From the NCBI GenBank assembly GCA_965225715.1, contig CBDDBK010000004.1, positions 496,001 to 560,000 on the forward strand: a DNA stretch of 64,000 nucleotides, given 5' to 3'. The stretch comes from CBDDBK01 sp965225715 (GTDB taxonomy: Bacteria; Bacteroidota; Bacteroidia; Cytophagales; Flammeovirgaceae). A program made the translations under genes and the position numbers. Positions 56,332 through 64,000 of the stretch are shown in pieces. Numbering within the stretch: position 1 is the stretch's first letter; each line of letters starts with the position of its first letter. The notes under the pieces are model-generated. The model made no database searches, had not been told where the DNA came from, and was given only the letters and a program-made list of their open reading frames with translations.

Positions 56332-56385
56332 GGAAAATTTCTTATTTTAAGAAAACTTATTAAAGTAATAAAGATAACAATTGAA

Positions 56386-56476
56386 ATAGTGTATCATTTT
56401 TATCTGGGAAAGGTTCATTTTCAATATGAATCAGTTAAACCATACAATAATCTTTTTTTAAGTGAAGTGACTATAG
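56386..56476 (-). repeat. Dispersed ~85-bp intergenic repeat, copy R7
   Basis: Reads TTTTTATCTGGGAAAGGTTC, ATTTTCAATATGAATCAGTT and TTTTTTTAAGTGAAGTGACT, ending ATAG. It fills the gap between ilvB and the end of the proline dehydrogenase gene. Confidence 0.75.
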
Positions 56477-56486
56477 AACTAACAAC

Positions 56487-57659
56487 TTATTTATTTCGTC
56501 TTTTTATTTCGTCTTTTATAAGTCTAAGTTCCCGGCTGCTTTGTTTTGCTATGGAGCTGTTTTCTTCTAAGCGACGAATAAGATAGGGTACAACATCTTC
56601 AATAGGTCCAAAAGGGATATATTTTGAGATATTGTAACCCAATTCCCCAAGCCTAAAAGATATTTTATCACTCATACCGTAAAGTTGACAAAAATGAATT
56701 CGTTGTTCTTGAGGCTTATAATTGTATTTTTGCATAAGTGTTAAAGCATATATATTGCTTAATTCATTATGAGTACCTAAAAAAAGCCATATCTGTTGTA
56801 AGTTATTAATACAAAAATAAATTCCTTTATTATATGCTTCATCACAAGCCTGTTTATTGGTATGAATAGGTGAATCGTAATTATATGCTTTGGCTTGATG
56901 ACGTTCTTTTTCTAAATAAGCACCTCTAACCAATTTAGCCCCTAAGTAATATTGATGTTGAACTGCTTTTATATGGGCAGTTTTTAAATCCTTTAGCCCT
57001 GACTGAAGGTACATCTGAAAAGTTTGATATACAATAGCTTGTTTTTTATTGTACATCTGCATCATCTCATCAGCTATAAGGCTAATAGGTTTTTGAATCC
57101 AAGTTTCTTCAGCATCTATCAAAACAGGAACTTTATGATCATAAGCAGTTTGACAGATTCTTTTAACACGTTGTTTCAAAAAGTTGTATTCGTTTTGTTC
57201 TTGGCTACTTAAAAGTAAATCCTTATGGACTTTTTCTAATAGTTTAAAAGAAGTTAAGCCGCTAATTTTAAAAACTGAAAAACTAACATTAGAATCTCTT
57301 GAAGCATGAGCAATTGTTTTTATCAAAATATTAGCAACAATATCATAAGAAATTTTTGAGTTTTGTTCTACCGAATAAGCCAAAATTGACTGAATGTTGA
57401 AATTAGATAATGTTTTACTTACCTTTTTACAAGATTCTAAACTTTCTCCCCCACAAAATTCTTGGAAAATTGTTTTTTTAATTATTTTTTTAAAAAAACG
57501 AATGATAAATTTCATTTTTAAAAGAATACTACCTATTTTAACCAAGAATGGGAATAAAAGTAGTAAAAATAGGTAGTAACTTTTTTTTAAATCTATTAAA
57601 CGTTTATGGGATAATGCTATCTGGGAATCTTTGAAAATATCTTGATGTATACTCTGCAT
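56487..57659 (-). CDS. Proline dehydrogenase (FAD-dependent)
   Basis: Oxidises proline to pyrroline-5-carboxylate, passing electrons through FAD to the membrane quinone pool. The 390 residues match the monofunctional family of Bacteroidota. Motifs: LIDAEETWIQ in the barrel, KLVRGAYLEKER, HFCQLYGMSDKIS and the end YIPFGPIEDVVPYLIRRLEENSS, with the two arginines that bind proline. Together with the symporter next to it, this suggests amino-acid catabolism, and the product would feed glutamate and the TCA cycle. The pyrroline-5-carboxylate dehydrogenase partner is not in this window. Confidence 0.9.
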   Translation of the reverse strand: MQSIHQDIFKDSQIALSHKRLIDLKKSYYLFLLLLFPFLVKIGSILLKMKFIIRFFKKIIKKTIFQEFCGGESLESCKKVSKTLSNFNIQSILAYSVEQNSKISYDIVANILIKTIAHASRDSNVSFSVFKISGLTSFKLLEKVHKDLLLSSQEQNEYNFLKQRVKRICQTAYDHKVPVLIDAEETWIQKPISLIADEMMQMYNKKQAIVYQTFQMYLQSGLKDLKTAHIKAVQHQYYLGAKLVRGAYLEKERHQAKAYNYDSPIHTNKQACDEAYNKGIYFCINNLQQIWLFLGTHNELSNIYALTLMQKYNYKPQEQRIHFCQLYGMSDKISFRLGELGYNISKYIPFGPIEDVVPYLIRRLEENSSIAKQSSRELRLIKDEIKRRNK

Positions 57660-57700
57660 AACATTTTTATTTTTAGGTTTAAAAAAATAATTGAATTTAA

Positions 57701-58996
57701 TTATGAAGTAAATTTGCGTTTAATTTGCTTGATTCTATTTTCAATAATAACGGCTATAGAGGCATCTCCTGTAACGTTAGTAACAGTTCTAAACATATCA
57801 AGGAGACGATCTGGGGCTAAAATAAAAGTGATTCCTTCAGGAGGAATACCAGCTTGTTCAAGAACAATAATAAGCATAATAATACCAGCACCAGGAACAG
57901 CCGCTGCACCGATAGAAGCTAGAGTAGCCGTAAAAACAATACCTAATTGTTGAACAAAATTTAGATCAATACCATAAATTTGGGCTATAAATATAGCGGC
58001 AACACCCTGATAAAGACTTGTTCCATCCATATTTATAGTTGCTCCTAAAGGTAAGACAAAACTAGCAGTTTCTTCTGATACATCTAATTCACCTTTAACT
58101 TGTTTCATAGTTAATGGTAAAGTTGCTGCACTGGAACTAGTAGAAAAAGCCATCATTTGAGCTGGCAAAATACCTTTAATAAATTTTTTATACTTAAACT
58201 TTGTTAAAATTTTGAGCATCAAGGGATAAAAAATAAAAATCAATAATGATAGACCAAAAAGCACCGAAAAGGCATAACGTCCTAATACGAGCAAAAGGTC
58301 CCATGTTTTTCCAGGATCATCTCCAGAAAAACTACAAATTAATCCTGCTAATAAGCCCAGAACACCTATAGGTGCAAAGCGCATAGTAATATTCACGATT
58401 TCAATAATTATATCATTAAGGCTCTTAAAAAAATCGATCATGGGGCGAGTACGTTCATTTGGCAACATGACTATGGCAATGCCAAATAATACTGAAAAAA
58501 CAATAATTTGAAGCATGTTTCGATTGCTAGTCATGGAAAAAATAATATTATTTGGAAACATATCTACCAATGGTTGCAGCGGCCCATTTTCTTTCATATC
58601 ATCAACCATCATTTTTTTTTCAGATGCTTTAGAATCAAAACTATTTTTAATTTCGCTCTTACTTTCCAAAGGAAAATTATCACCTGGACGCACAAAGTTT
58701 ACTATACCTAAACCTAAAGATACCGCTGTTACGGTAGTAAATAAGTATAAAAAAACAGTGCGAGAACCCAGAATAGAAAGCTGATTCATGTTTTTTAAAC
58801 TGGCAATTCCATTAACTACTGACACTAATACCAAAGGGATGGCAATGAGTTTCAAAAGATTAATAAAAATAGTTCCAAAAGGAGAAACCCAATGGTTTAC
58901 AAAAATTGAAAAACCAAAAGCAGAAGCCAATAATCCAAGTCCGATACCCAAGCCCATACCAATTATAATCTGCCAATGTAAAGCAAGTCTTTTCAT
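57701..58996 (-). CDS. Dicarboxylate/amino-acid:cation symporter (DAACS family)
   Basis: A membrane transporter of the GltP/GltT/DctA type that takes up glutamate, aspartate or C4-dicarboxylates with Na+ or H+. The 431 residues have eight membrane helices plus two re-entrant loops. The serine-rich MAFSTSSSAATLPLTMK loop and NMDGTSLYQGVAAIFIAQ are diagnostic. The substrate cannot be chosen from sequence alone, though the PROPQ-like loop differences are not decisive. It is 41 bp upstream of the proline dehydrogenase gene in the same direction, so co-transcription is likely. Confidence 0.9.
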   Translation of the reverse strand: MKRLALHWQIIIGMGLGIGLGLLASAFGFSIFVNHWVSPFGTIFINLLKLIAIPLVLVSVVNGIASLKNMNQLSILGSRTVFLYLFTTVTAVSLGLGIVNFVRPGDNFPLESKSEIKNSFDSKASEKKMMVDDMKENGPLQPLVDMFPNNIIFSMTSNRNMLQIIVFSVLFGIAIVMLPNERTRPMIDFFKSLNDIIIEIVNITMRFAPIGVLGLLAGLICSFSGDDPGKTWDLLLVLGRYAFSVLFGLSLLIFIFYPLMLKILTKFKYKKFIKGILPAQMMAFSTSSSAATLPLTMKQVKGELDVSEETASFVLPLGATINMDGTSLYQGVAAIFIAQIYGIDLNFVQQLGIVFTATLASIGAAAVPGAGIIMLIIVLEQAGIPPEGITFILAPDRLLDMFRTVTNVTGDASIAVIIENRIKQIKRKFTS

Positions 58997-59117
58997 GAAT
59001 TTATTATAAAATGTGAAATACTATTTACTTAATTTTAATCTCTAATTTAATTGGGTTTGAAAATTTTATAAAATAAAAGATATAGATCTGACGGTAGTAT
59101 TTTAAATATCTACAATT

Positions 59118-60776
59118 TCATTTTTTCAGATCTAATAATTCTTTAGCATTCTGTAAAGCACCTGGTCTAAGTTCGTCTCCACTTATCATTTGAGCAATAT
59201 GTATTACGCGTTCTTCTTGGGCTAAATTTTTAATTTTGCTAATTGTTTTTTCAGATTTATCTTGTTTATAAACTAAATAATGTTTATCGGCTTTAGCAGC
59301 AACTTGGGGTTGATGAGTTATAGCTATGATCTGATGCTTACGCGACATGCTATAAATCATCTCGGCTATCTGAATAGCCACAGCACCAGAAATACCCGTA
59401 TCTATTTCATCAATGATCAAACATGGCAAATTTGATTTTCCTGCAATTAAATATTGAAACATTAAAGTTAAACGACTACACTCTCCACCAGATACAGCTT
59501 TTGAAAGTAAAATAGGAGCAATACCTTTATTAGCAGAAAAGTAGTAACTTATTTCTTCAGTTCCATAATCATAAAAATCACAAGGGGTTGTTTTTATTTC
59601 AAATTGAATAGCCGGCATAGCCAAACGTTGTCCCAAATTTTTGACTTGCTCTTGGATAATAGAAAAGTTTTTTTGACGACCTATACTCAATTTATTAGAC
59701 AAGTTACGAGCCTTTTGTTCAGACTTATCTTTGGCAATTTTTGCTGATTTTATTTCGTCATCAAAAGATAAATAACTATTAACAGATTTTTGGAGCGTAT
59801 TCTTGATTTTAAGAAGACTTTCTATATCACGCACTTGATGTTTTACAAACAAACGCTGTAAATCGTTTAATTGGTTATAAATTACTTCAGGACTTTCTTC
59901 TTCTTCATCGACTTTACTTTTTAGGTTATCTAAATCATTAATAATATCTCTAACTTCTATTAAAAGACTATCTAAGCGTTGGCTAATTGACAAAAAATTA
60001 GGATCCAATTGAGTTATATCGGTAAATTGAAGTAAACAGTGGCTTAATAATGACTCTACAGAAGAATCTTCTATACTTAAAACTGTATAAACACTGTTGA
60101 GACTTTTTTTAATAAGGTTCTTGTTTTCAATGCGTTTAGCTTTCTCTTCTAATTGATCGAGATTGATTTCTTCTAAGGGTAGCTTTTGCAATTCTTCTAA
60201 TTGAAAAGTATTAAATTCAAAATTAGATTTTAGCATATTTCCTTTTTCTAAAAGGGAATCATAAGCTTTTTTTGCTTTTTTGTATACTTTAAAAGCTTCT
60301 TGATATTCTCTAAGATAATTTCCATTATTAGCCAAAATATCAACCACTGCTCTTTGAAAACCTTTGTCTGTTATTAATCGGATAGAATCCTGAGAATGAA
60401 TAAAAAGTAAATAATTAGTTATATGTTTAGCAGACTCTAAGTTTGTTGAAGTTTCATTAATAAAAATACGAGATTTTCCTGTAGATGTAATTTCACGTCT
60501 AACAACCGTAAAAGGATCGTAGTCTATGTCTTTTTTCCGAAATAATGATTTAATATTATAAGTTCTTATATCAAATTCTGCTTCTATAATACATTTTTTA
60601 TTTTTAGTATAAAAATGCTTATTATCAAATCTTTGCCCTAGTAAAAGCCCTAAAGCACCGAGTATAATAGACTTTCCAGATCCTGTTTGACCTGTAATTG
60701 CATTAAAATATTGATGAGGCTTTATGGTTAATTCATCTATAAGAATATAGTTGCTAATATAAAGGGATTTAAGCAT
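59118..60776 (-). CDS. recN: DNA repair protein RecN
   Basis: An SMC-like ATPase that acts early in double-strand break repair. The 552 residues have Walker A GQTGSGKS (29-36), a long coiled coil in the centre (about 150-380), the ABC signature KAVSGGECSRL and Walker B CLIIDEIDTGISG, then ITHQPQVAAKADKHY. The N-terminal LYISNYILIDELTI is also typical. The ATG at 60776 is clear. It is a lone gene between the symporter and the Rpn-like nuclease. Confidence 0.95.
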   Translation of the reverse strand: MLKSLYISNYILIDELTIKPHQYFNAITGQTGSGKSIILGALGLLLGQRFDNKHFYTKNKKCIIEAEFDIRTYNIKSLFRKKDIDYDPFTVVRREITSTGKSRIFINETSTNLESAKHITNYLLFIHSQDSIRLITDKGFQRAVVDILANNGNYLREYQEAFKVYKKAKKAYDSLLEKGNMLKSNFEFNTFQLEELQKLPLEEINLDQLEEKAKRIENKNLIKKSLNSVYTVLSIEDSSVESLLSHCLLQFTDITQLDPNFLSISQRLDSLLIEVRDIINDLDNLKSKVDEEEESPEVIYNQLNDLQRLFVKHQVRDIESLLKIKNTLQKSVNSYLSFDDEIKSAKIAKDKSEQKARNLSNKLSIGRQKNFSIIQEQVKNLGQRLAMPAIQFEIKTTPCDFYDYGTEEISYYFSANKGIAPILLSKAVSGGECSRLTLMFQYLIAGKSNLPCLIIDEIDTGISGAVAIQIAEMIYSMSRKHQIIAITHQPQVAAKADKHYLVYKQDKSEKTISKIKNLAQEERVIHIAQMISGDELRPGALQNAKELLDLKK

Positions 60777-60881
60777 ATATCAAGCAATAGAAAATGATTA
60801 ATTTACTAATAGAAATAGAATATTATTGGAAGATCGTAGAAATCTTTAAATTTATATAGAGTCTTATCTTTGTTAAAAATG

Positions 60882-61763
60882 TCAGAGCTTACGGCTTGAT
60901 CTTACAATTTCTTCGACTCGCCTTTCAGAAATATTAAGGACTTCCGAAATAGTAATCGTTGAAACACCTTTTTGGTAAAATCCAAGCACTGATTCTATTT
61001 TGCCTTTTTCAATGCCTTTTTCAATGCCTTTTTCAATGCCTTCTACATAAAGAGCATCATTTTCGGGATTAAAATCAAAATTCAGCATAGTCTTAAGATA
61101 ATTAATGGTTAACTGACTTAATTTTAAATTATTACGTAAACGGGTTAAGATATACAACTGATAGGCAAATTTTGATAGCGTCTCCAAATGCACATTAGCT
61201 TTTAAGGTTTTTAAGATTGTCTTCACAACTTCTTCGTTTTCATCGGTTTTAAAATGACTCAAAATCGCCAGAATATTCATCTCGGGTTCTGGAGAAGATA
61301 AAAAAAATACAGGATCTAATTCGCGTATATTAATCAAGTCATAAGGTTTAAAATATTGATCGGGAGGTAACTCTGTCTTCATATTCACCTTAGCATTACC
61401 CATATAAATAACGACTTGTCTAATTGGTATTTGGTACTCGTATAGTAAAAGCGCATGATAGCGTGCCATACGATAAGCCATGGTCTTATCATTAACACTT
61501 TGAAATTCAAGATGTAAGATAAATATATTTCCCTTTTTATCCTTTACCTTATATACACAATCTAATTCGCGTTGCTGGGTTTGGGTTATTTTTGTTTCCA
61601 GTTTTTGGGCTTCAGAAATTTCAAGGTTTAATTGCTTAGGAATAAGTGAAGTAGAAAGGACATCACTATTTTCTCGGCATACGCGATCATAAATATTGCC
61701 TTGAGGTGTATTTGGGTCTGGTTTACTTTTTTGGGCTTTACCTTCTTTAGTAGTTTTATTCAA
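60882..61763 (-). CDS. Rpn-family (transposase-like PD-(D/E)XK) nuclease with slippable repeat
   Basis: The 293-residue protein has the PD-(D/E)XK nuclease outline of Rpn/YhgA-like proteins: YDRVCREN near the start, RELDCVYKV and ILHLEFQS as the acidic catalytic segment, and RMARYHALLLYEYQ. The C-terminal part has GIEKGIEKGIEKGK encoded by near-perfect 12-bp repeats, then an HTH-like ISEVLNISERRVEEIVRSS. Rpn proteins promote recombination and are linked to phage defence in some bacteria. The start is a TTG, since no ATG is available. The number of 12-bp repeats can change without altering the frame. Confidence 0.7.
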   Translation of the reverse strand: MNKTTKEGKAQKSKPDPNTPQGNIYDRVCRENSDVLSTSLIPKQLNLEISEAQKLETKITQTQQRELDCVYKVKDKKGNIFILHLEFQSVNDKTMAYRMARYHALLLYEYQIPIRQVVIYMGNAKVNMKTELPPDQYFKPYDLINIRELDPVFFLSSPEPEMNILAILSHFKTDENEEVVKTILKTLKANVHLETLSKFAYQLYILTRLRNNLKLSQLTINYLKTMLNFDFNPENDALYVEGIEKGIEKGIEKGKIESVLGFYQKGVSTITISEVLNISERRVEEIVRSSRKL

Positions 61764-61917
61764 TTTATTTTTTTTGGCTATGTAACGTAAACGCGTTAAA
61801 ATTATTAATTGATGTTACGCAAGGGTCTTTAGTTTTAGAAAACAAGATTAAATATATTTTTTAATTTACTGATTAATCTATAATAATCTATAGTATAATG
61901 TTATTTATATTTTAAGG

Positions 61918-61994
61918 TTTTTATCTCAGAAACGTTCATTCTAAATACCAATGAGTTAAACCTCTTAAAAATCCTTTTTTAAAATGATGCGACT
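61918..61994 (-). repeat. Dispersed ~85-bp intergenic repeat, copy R8
   Basis: Reads TTTTTATCTCAGAAACGTTC, ATTCTAAATACCAATGAGTT and AACCTCTTAAAAATCCTTTT, close to consensus in reverse orientation. It lies between the Rpn-like gene and the end of sucC. Confidence 0.8.
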
Positions 61995-62025
61995 AGCTTA
62001 CAGAAATATTCCGAATTATCAGAAA

Positions 62026-63216
62026 TTAACCAAGGGCTTCTTTGACTTTATTGGCTGCTTCGCTAAGTAAAATAGCAGAAGTAACAAGAAGTCCAGACTT
62101 TTTAATAATTTCACTAGCTTCTTTGGCATTAGTACCCTGTAAACGAACGATAATAGGTATTTTAATATCTCCAATATTTTGATAGGCTTGAACAATACCT
62201 TGAGCGACTCTATCGCATCTTACAATACCTCCAAAAACATTAACTAATATCGCTTTGACATTTTCATCTTTTAAAATAATTCGGAAAGCTGCTTCTACAC
62301 GCTCAGCATTTGCTGTTCCTCCAACATCTAAAAAATTAGCGGGATCTCCACCAGATAGTTTAATCATATCCATAGTTGCCATAGCTAAACCAGCTCCATT
62401 AACCATACAACCCACATTTCCATCTAACTTAACATAATTCAAATCTACCTTACCTGCTTCTACTTCGGTAGGATCTTCTTCTAAAATATCTCTTAATTCA
62501 GCAAGATCCTTATGACGAAAAAGAGCATTATCATCTAAACTAACTTTAGAATCTGCAGCAAAAATTCTATTATCTGATGTTTTTAAAACTGGATTAATTT
62601 CAAATAAATCAGAATCTATTTCGGTATAAGCTTTATAAAGAGCAGTTATAAAACGGGTCATATCTTTAAAAGCAAAACCATAAAGTCCTAAGTTAAAGGC
62701 TATTTTTCGGGTTTGGAAAGGCTGTAAACCCACACTCGGTTCTATAGTTTCTTTAAATATTAGATGAGGCGTATTCTCAGCAACAGCTTCAATATCCATG
62801 CCTCCTTCTGTAGAATAAACAATCATGTTCTTACCTGTTTTTCTATTAAGTAAAATACTCATATAAAATTCTTCTGGTTTACTTTCACCTTTATAATATA
62901 TACCTTGCTCAACAAGAATTTTATGGACTTTTTTGCCTTCAGTACCTGTTTGAGGAGTTACTAAGTTCATACCAATAATTTGTTCGGCATACTTTTTTAC
63001 TTCATTTAAAGATTTTGCTATCTTAACACCACCACCTTTACCTCGTCCTCCAGCATGGATTTGAGCTTTAACTGCCCAAGTATTCGTACCTGTTTTACTT
63101 TGAATTTCTTTGGCTGCATCTACAGCTTTAGCAAAATTATCAGCTACTATTCCCATAGGTACCGAAACCCCATATTTGGTTAAAGTTGCTTTTGCTTGAT
63201 ATTCATGGATATTCAT
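62026..63216 (-). CDS. sucC: Succinate-CoA ligase, beta subunit (ADP-forming)
   Basis: The beta subunit of succinyl-CoA synthetase, which makes ATP or GTP from succinyl-CoA in the TCA cycle. The 396 residues match the family: N-terminal ATP-grasp MNIHEYQAKATLTKYGV, AQIHAGGRGKGGGVKIA (51-67), DLFEINPVLKT, GCMVNGAGLAMATMD, and FLDVGGTANAERVEAAFRII. sucD is not adjacent, which is not unusual in Bacteroidota. The promoter is a perfect Bacteroidota type (63329-63359), and its predicted leader includes repeat copy R9. Confidence 0.95.
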   Translation of the reverse strand: MNIHEYQAKATLTKYGVSVPMGIVADNFAKAVDAAKEIQSKTGTNTWAVKAQIHAGGRGKGGGVKIAKSLNEVKKYAEQIIGMNLVTPQTGTEGKKVHKILVEQGIYYKGESKPEEFYMSILLNRKTGKNMIVYSTEGGMDIEAVAENTPHLIFKETIEPSVGLQPFQTRKIAFNLGLYGFAFKDMTRFITALYKAYTEIDSDLFEINPVLKTSDNRIFAADSKVSLDDNALFRHKDLAELRDILEEDPTEVEAGKVDLNYVKLDGNVGCMVNGAGLAMATMDMIKLSGGDPANFLDVGGTANAERVEAAFRIILKDENVKAILVNVFGGIVRCDRVAQGIVQAYQNIGDIKIPIIVRLQGTNAKEASEIIKKSGLLVTSAILLSEAANKVKEALG

Positions 63217-63257
63217 AATATGAATCAGTTTAAAAGAAAATATATTATAAAGTTAAA

Positions 63258-63300
63258 TTATAGTCAGGTCACTTGAAAAAAGGATTTTTGGAGGTTTTTA
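63258..63300 (+). repeat. Dispersed ~85-bp intergenic repeat, partial copy R9
   Basis: Reads TATAGTCAGGTCACTTGAAA, then AAAGGATTTTTGGAGGTTTT, about half of the repeat. It lies inside the predicted 5' leader of sucC, opposite in orientation to that transcript. Confidence 0.6.
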
Positions 63301-63328
63301 TAATAAGAAATTAATTATTAAGACTAAG

Positions 63329-63359
63329 CAAAGTTAATAAAAAATAACTCATAGCCCAA
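63329..63359 (-). promoter_or_regulatory. sucC promoter (Bacteroidota type)
   Basis: On the minus strand TTG (63357-63359) is followed after exactly 20 nt by TAACTTTG (63329-63336), a full match to the -33/-7 pair TTG-N(17-23)-TAnnTTTG known in Bacteroidota. The transcript would begin near 63321 and have a leader of about 105 nt. Confidence 0.65.
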
Positions 63360-63514
63360 ATTATCTACTATGTATAAAGTGCTATTGAATTTCTTCCAAA
63401 TATAGCCCAGCTATTAAAAATAAGTGAATAATATTTTCTCATTGTAGATAGTTTAAATACCTAAAAAATATTTTTTCCAAATTGTTTATGTTTCTATTAG
63501 ACTTCAACATAATA

Positions 63515-64000
63515 CTATCCCAATAGTAAAGCCAGACTTATTAAAATACCACCTAAAGCACTTAGTTTAATTGTATTAATATTAGAAGCTACTAAAGTTC
63601 TTTTCAAGTAGTTAGCTTTTATATGTTTAACTATTTTTAAGCCAAAAAGTAAAATGAAAAGCCCAACGGCTATTAAAAAGTAATTCAAAGTAGGTAAATA
63701 AAAAGAAATAGCAATACAACTCAGAACTGCAAAAATTAGAAACCTTAGATAAAATTGAATAGATTTTTCTTTACCGTAAGTAACTACAAGATGATTTTTA
63801 CCTGTTTTTTCATCTGATTCTGCGTCTGGAAACTCATTGATTAATAATATATTAGTCGTTAACAATCCTGCAGGCAATCCAATTAAAAAAGTTATGAAAT
63901 TTAACTGTTGCGTTAAGACAAAAATAGTTCCCATAGTGACTAAAGGTCCAAAAGCTAAACAGATAGCAAATTCACCCAAACCCTTTTTAGCTACCAAACG
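63515..64000 (-). CDS. menA: UbiA/MenA-family prenyltransferase, 5'-partial
   Basis: The frame stays open to the window edge, so the N-terminal half is outside. The visible 162 residues hold four membrane helices and the second aspartate-rich motif LINEFPDAESDEKTGKNHLVVTYGKE, which matches the 1,4-dihydroxy-2-naphthoate prenyltransferase (MenA) style more closely than UbiA. MenA attaches the isoprenoid tail in menaquinone synthesis. Without the first motif and partner genes the exact member stays open. The TTG at 63997 is not a real start. Confidence 0.6.
   Translation of the reverse strand, partial: RLVAKKGLGEFAICLAFGPLVTMGTIFVLTQQLNFITFLIGLPAGLLTTNILLINEFPDAESDEKTGKNHLVVTYGKEKSIQFYLRFLIFAVLSCIAISFYLPTLNYFLIAVGLFILLFGLKIVKHIKANYLKRTLVASNINTIKLSALGGILISLALLLG

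Noticed and set aside
60865..60872. TATCTTTG on the plus strand as a promoter
   Set aside because: It fits TAnnTTTG, but no TTG lies at a suitable distance and no plus-strand gene follows.
61801..61917. Possible gene in the gap upstream of the Rpn-like gene
   Set aside because: AT-rich, with no open frame of useful length. Only repeat R8 follows.
1..64000. tRNA or rRNA genes
   Set aside because: No T-loop (GGTTCRANNCC) in an intergenic region and no rRNA-like segment was seen. The only GTTCGAATC-like strings lie inside genes.

Overview
The window reads as a strongly AT-rich Bacteroidota chromosome, most likely of the Cytophagales type. The evidence is a SusC/SusD pair, four secreted or formerly secreted proteins with type IX secretion (T9SS) features, a SprE/PorW-like T9SS lipoprotein, a fused SecDF, a Bacteroidota-type promoter (TTG, 20 nt, TAnnTTTG) in front of sucC, and near absence of Shine-Dalgarno sequences. 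No rRNA, tRNA or CRISPR array was found.

Layout. 1-2.0 kb: the end of a frameshifted LRR/Ig/cadherin-like T9SS protein, then a 120-bp MITE-like element. 2-6.5 kb: a degenerate methyltransferase, coaX, a small lipoprotein, a glycosyltransferase and a TPR protein. 6.7-14.8 kb: a DoxX-like membrane protein, a decayed glpD end, a TonB-dependent receptor, an M23 peptidase and two secreted or outer-membrane proteins. 14.9-20.3 kb: secDF, an ISAs1 remnant and mdh. 20.5-29.4 kb: a T9SS cluster (a pseudogene, an intact 1326-residue metalloprotease and a broken cadherin/Kelch gene) bracketed by two inverted copies of a 285-bp terminal-inverted-repeat element. 29.6-34.3 kb: the sprE-like gene, tadA, an SDR epimerase and IS debris. 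34.4-46.8 kb: susC/susD/lipoprotein, nusA, rimP, rodA, nrnA and a GH3-family gene. 46.8-53.6 kb: a small defence island with an ImmA-PIN toxin-antitoxin-like pair and a nuclease-methylase (type IIG/ISP-like) enzyme, with tandem-duplication scars and a broken IS630. 53.6-64 kb: a nonsense-interrupted GYF-RDD gene, ilvB, proline dehydrogenase, a dicarboxylate/amino-acid symporter, recN, an Rpn-type nuclease, sucC and the end of a UbiA/MenA prenyltransferase.

How the genes fit together: SecDF exports the precursors, the SprE/PorW-like lipoprotein belongs to the T9SS machinery, and the cadherin/LRR/GEVED proteins are its likely clients. Proline dehydrogenase, the amino-acid symporter, mdh and sucC suit an amino-acid-fed TCA metabolism. 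At least nine loci are broken by frameshifts, nonsense codons, a deletion or truncation, and there are at least four repeat families, so the genome appears to be undergoing gene decay with active small mobile elements.

The least explained signal is a dispersed, purely intergenic repeat of about 85 bp with eight near-full copies and four partial ones. It starts and ends with TATAG/CTATA, lies in both orientations, forms the last codons of one gene and sits in the predicted 5' leader of sucC. All coordinates and motifs come from reading the sequence. Family names rest on recognised motifs, not on database searches.
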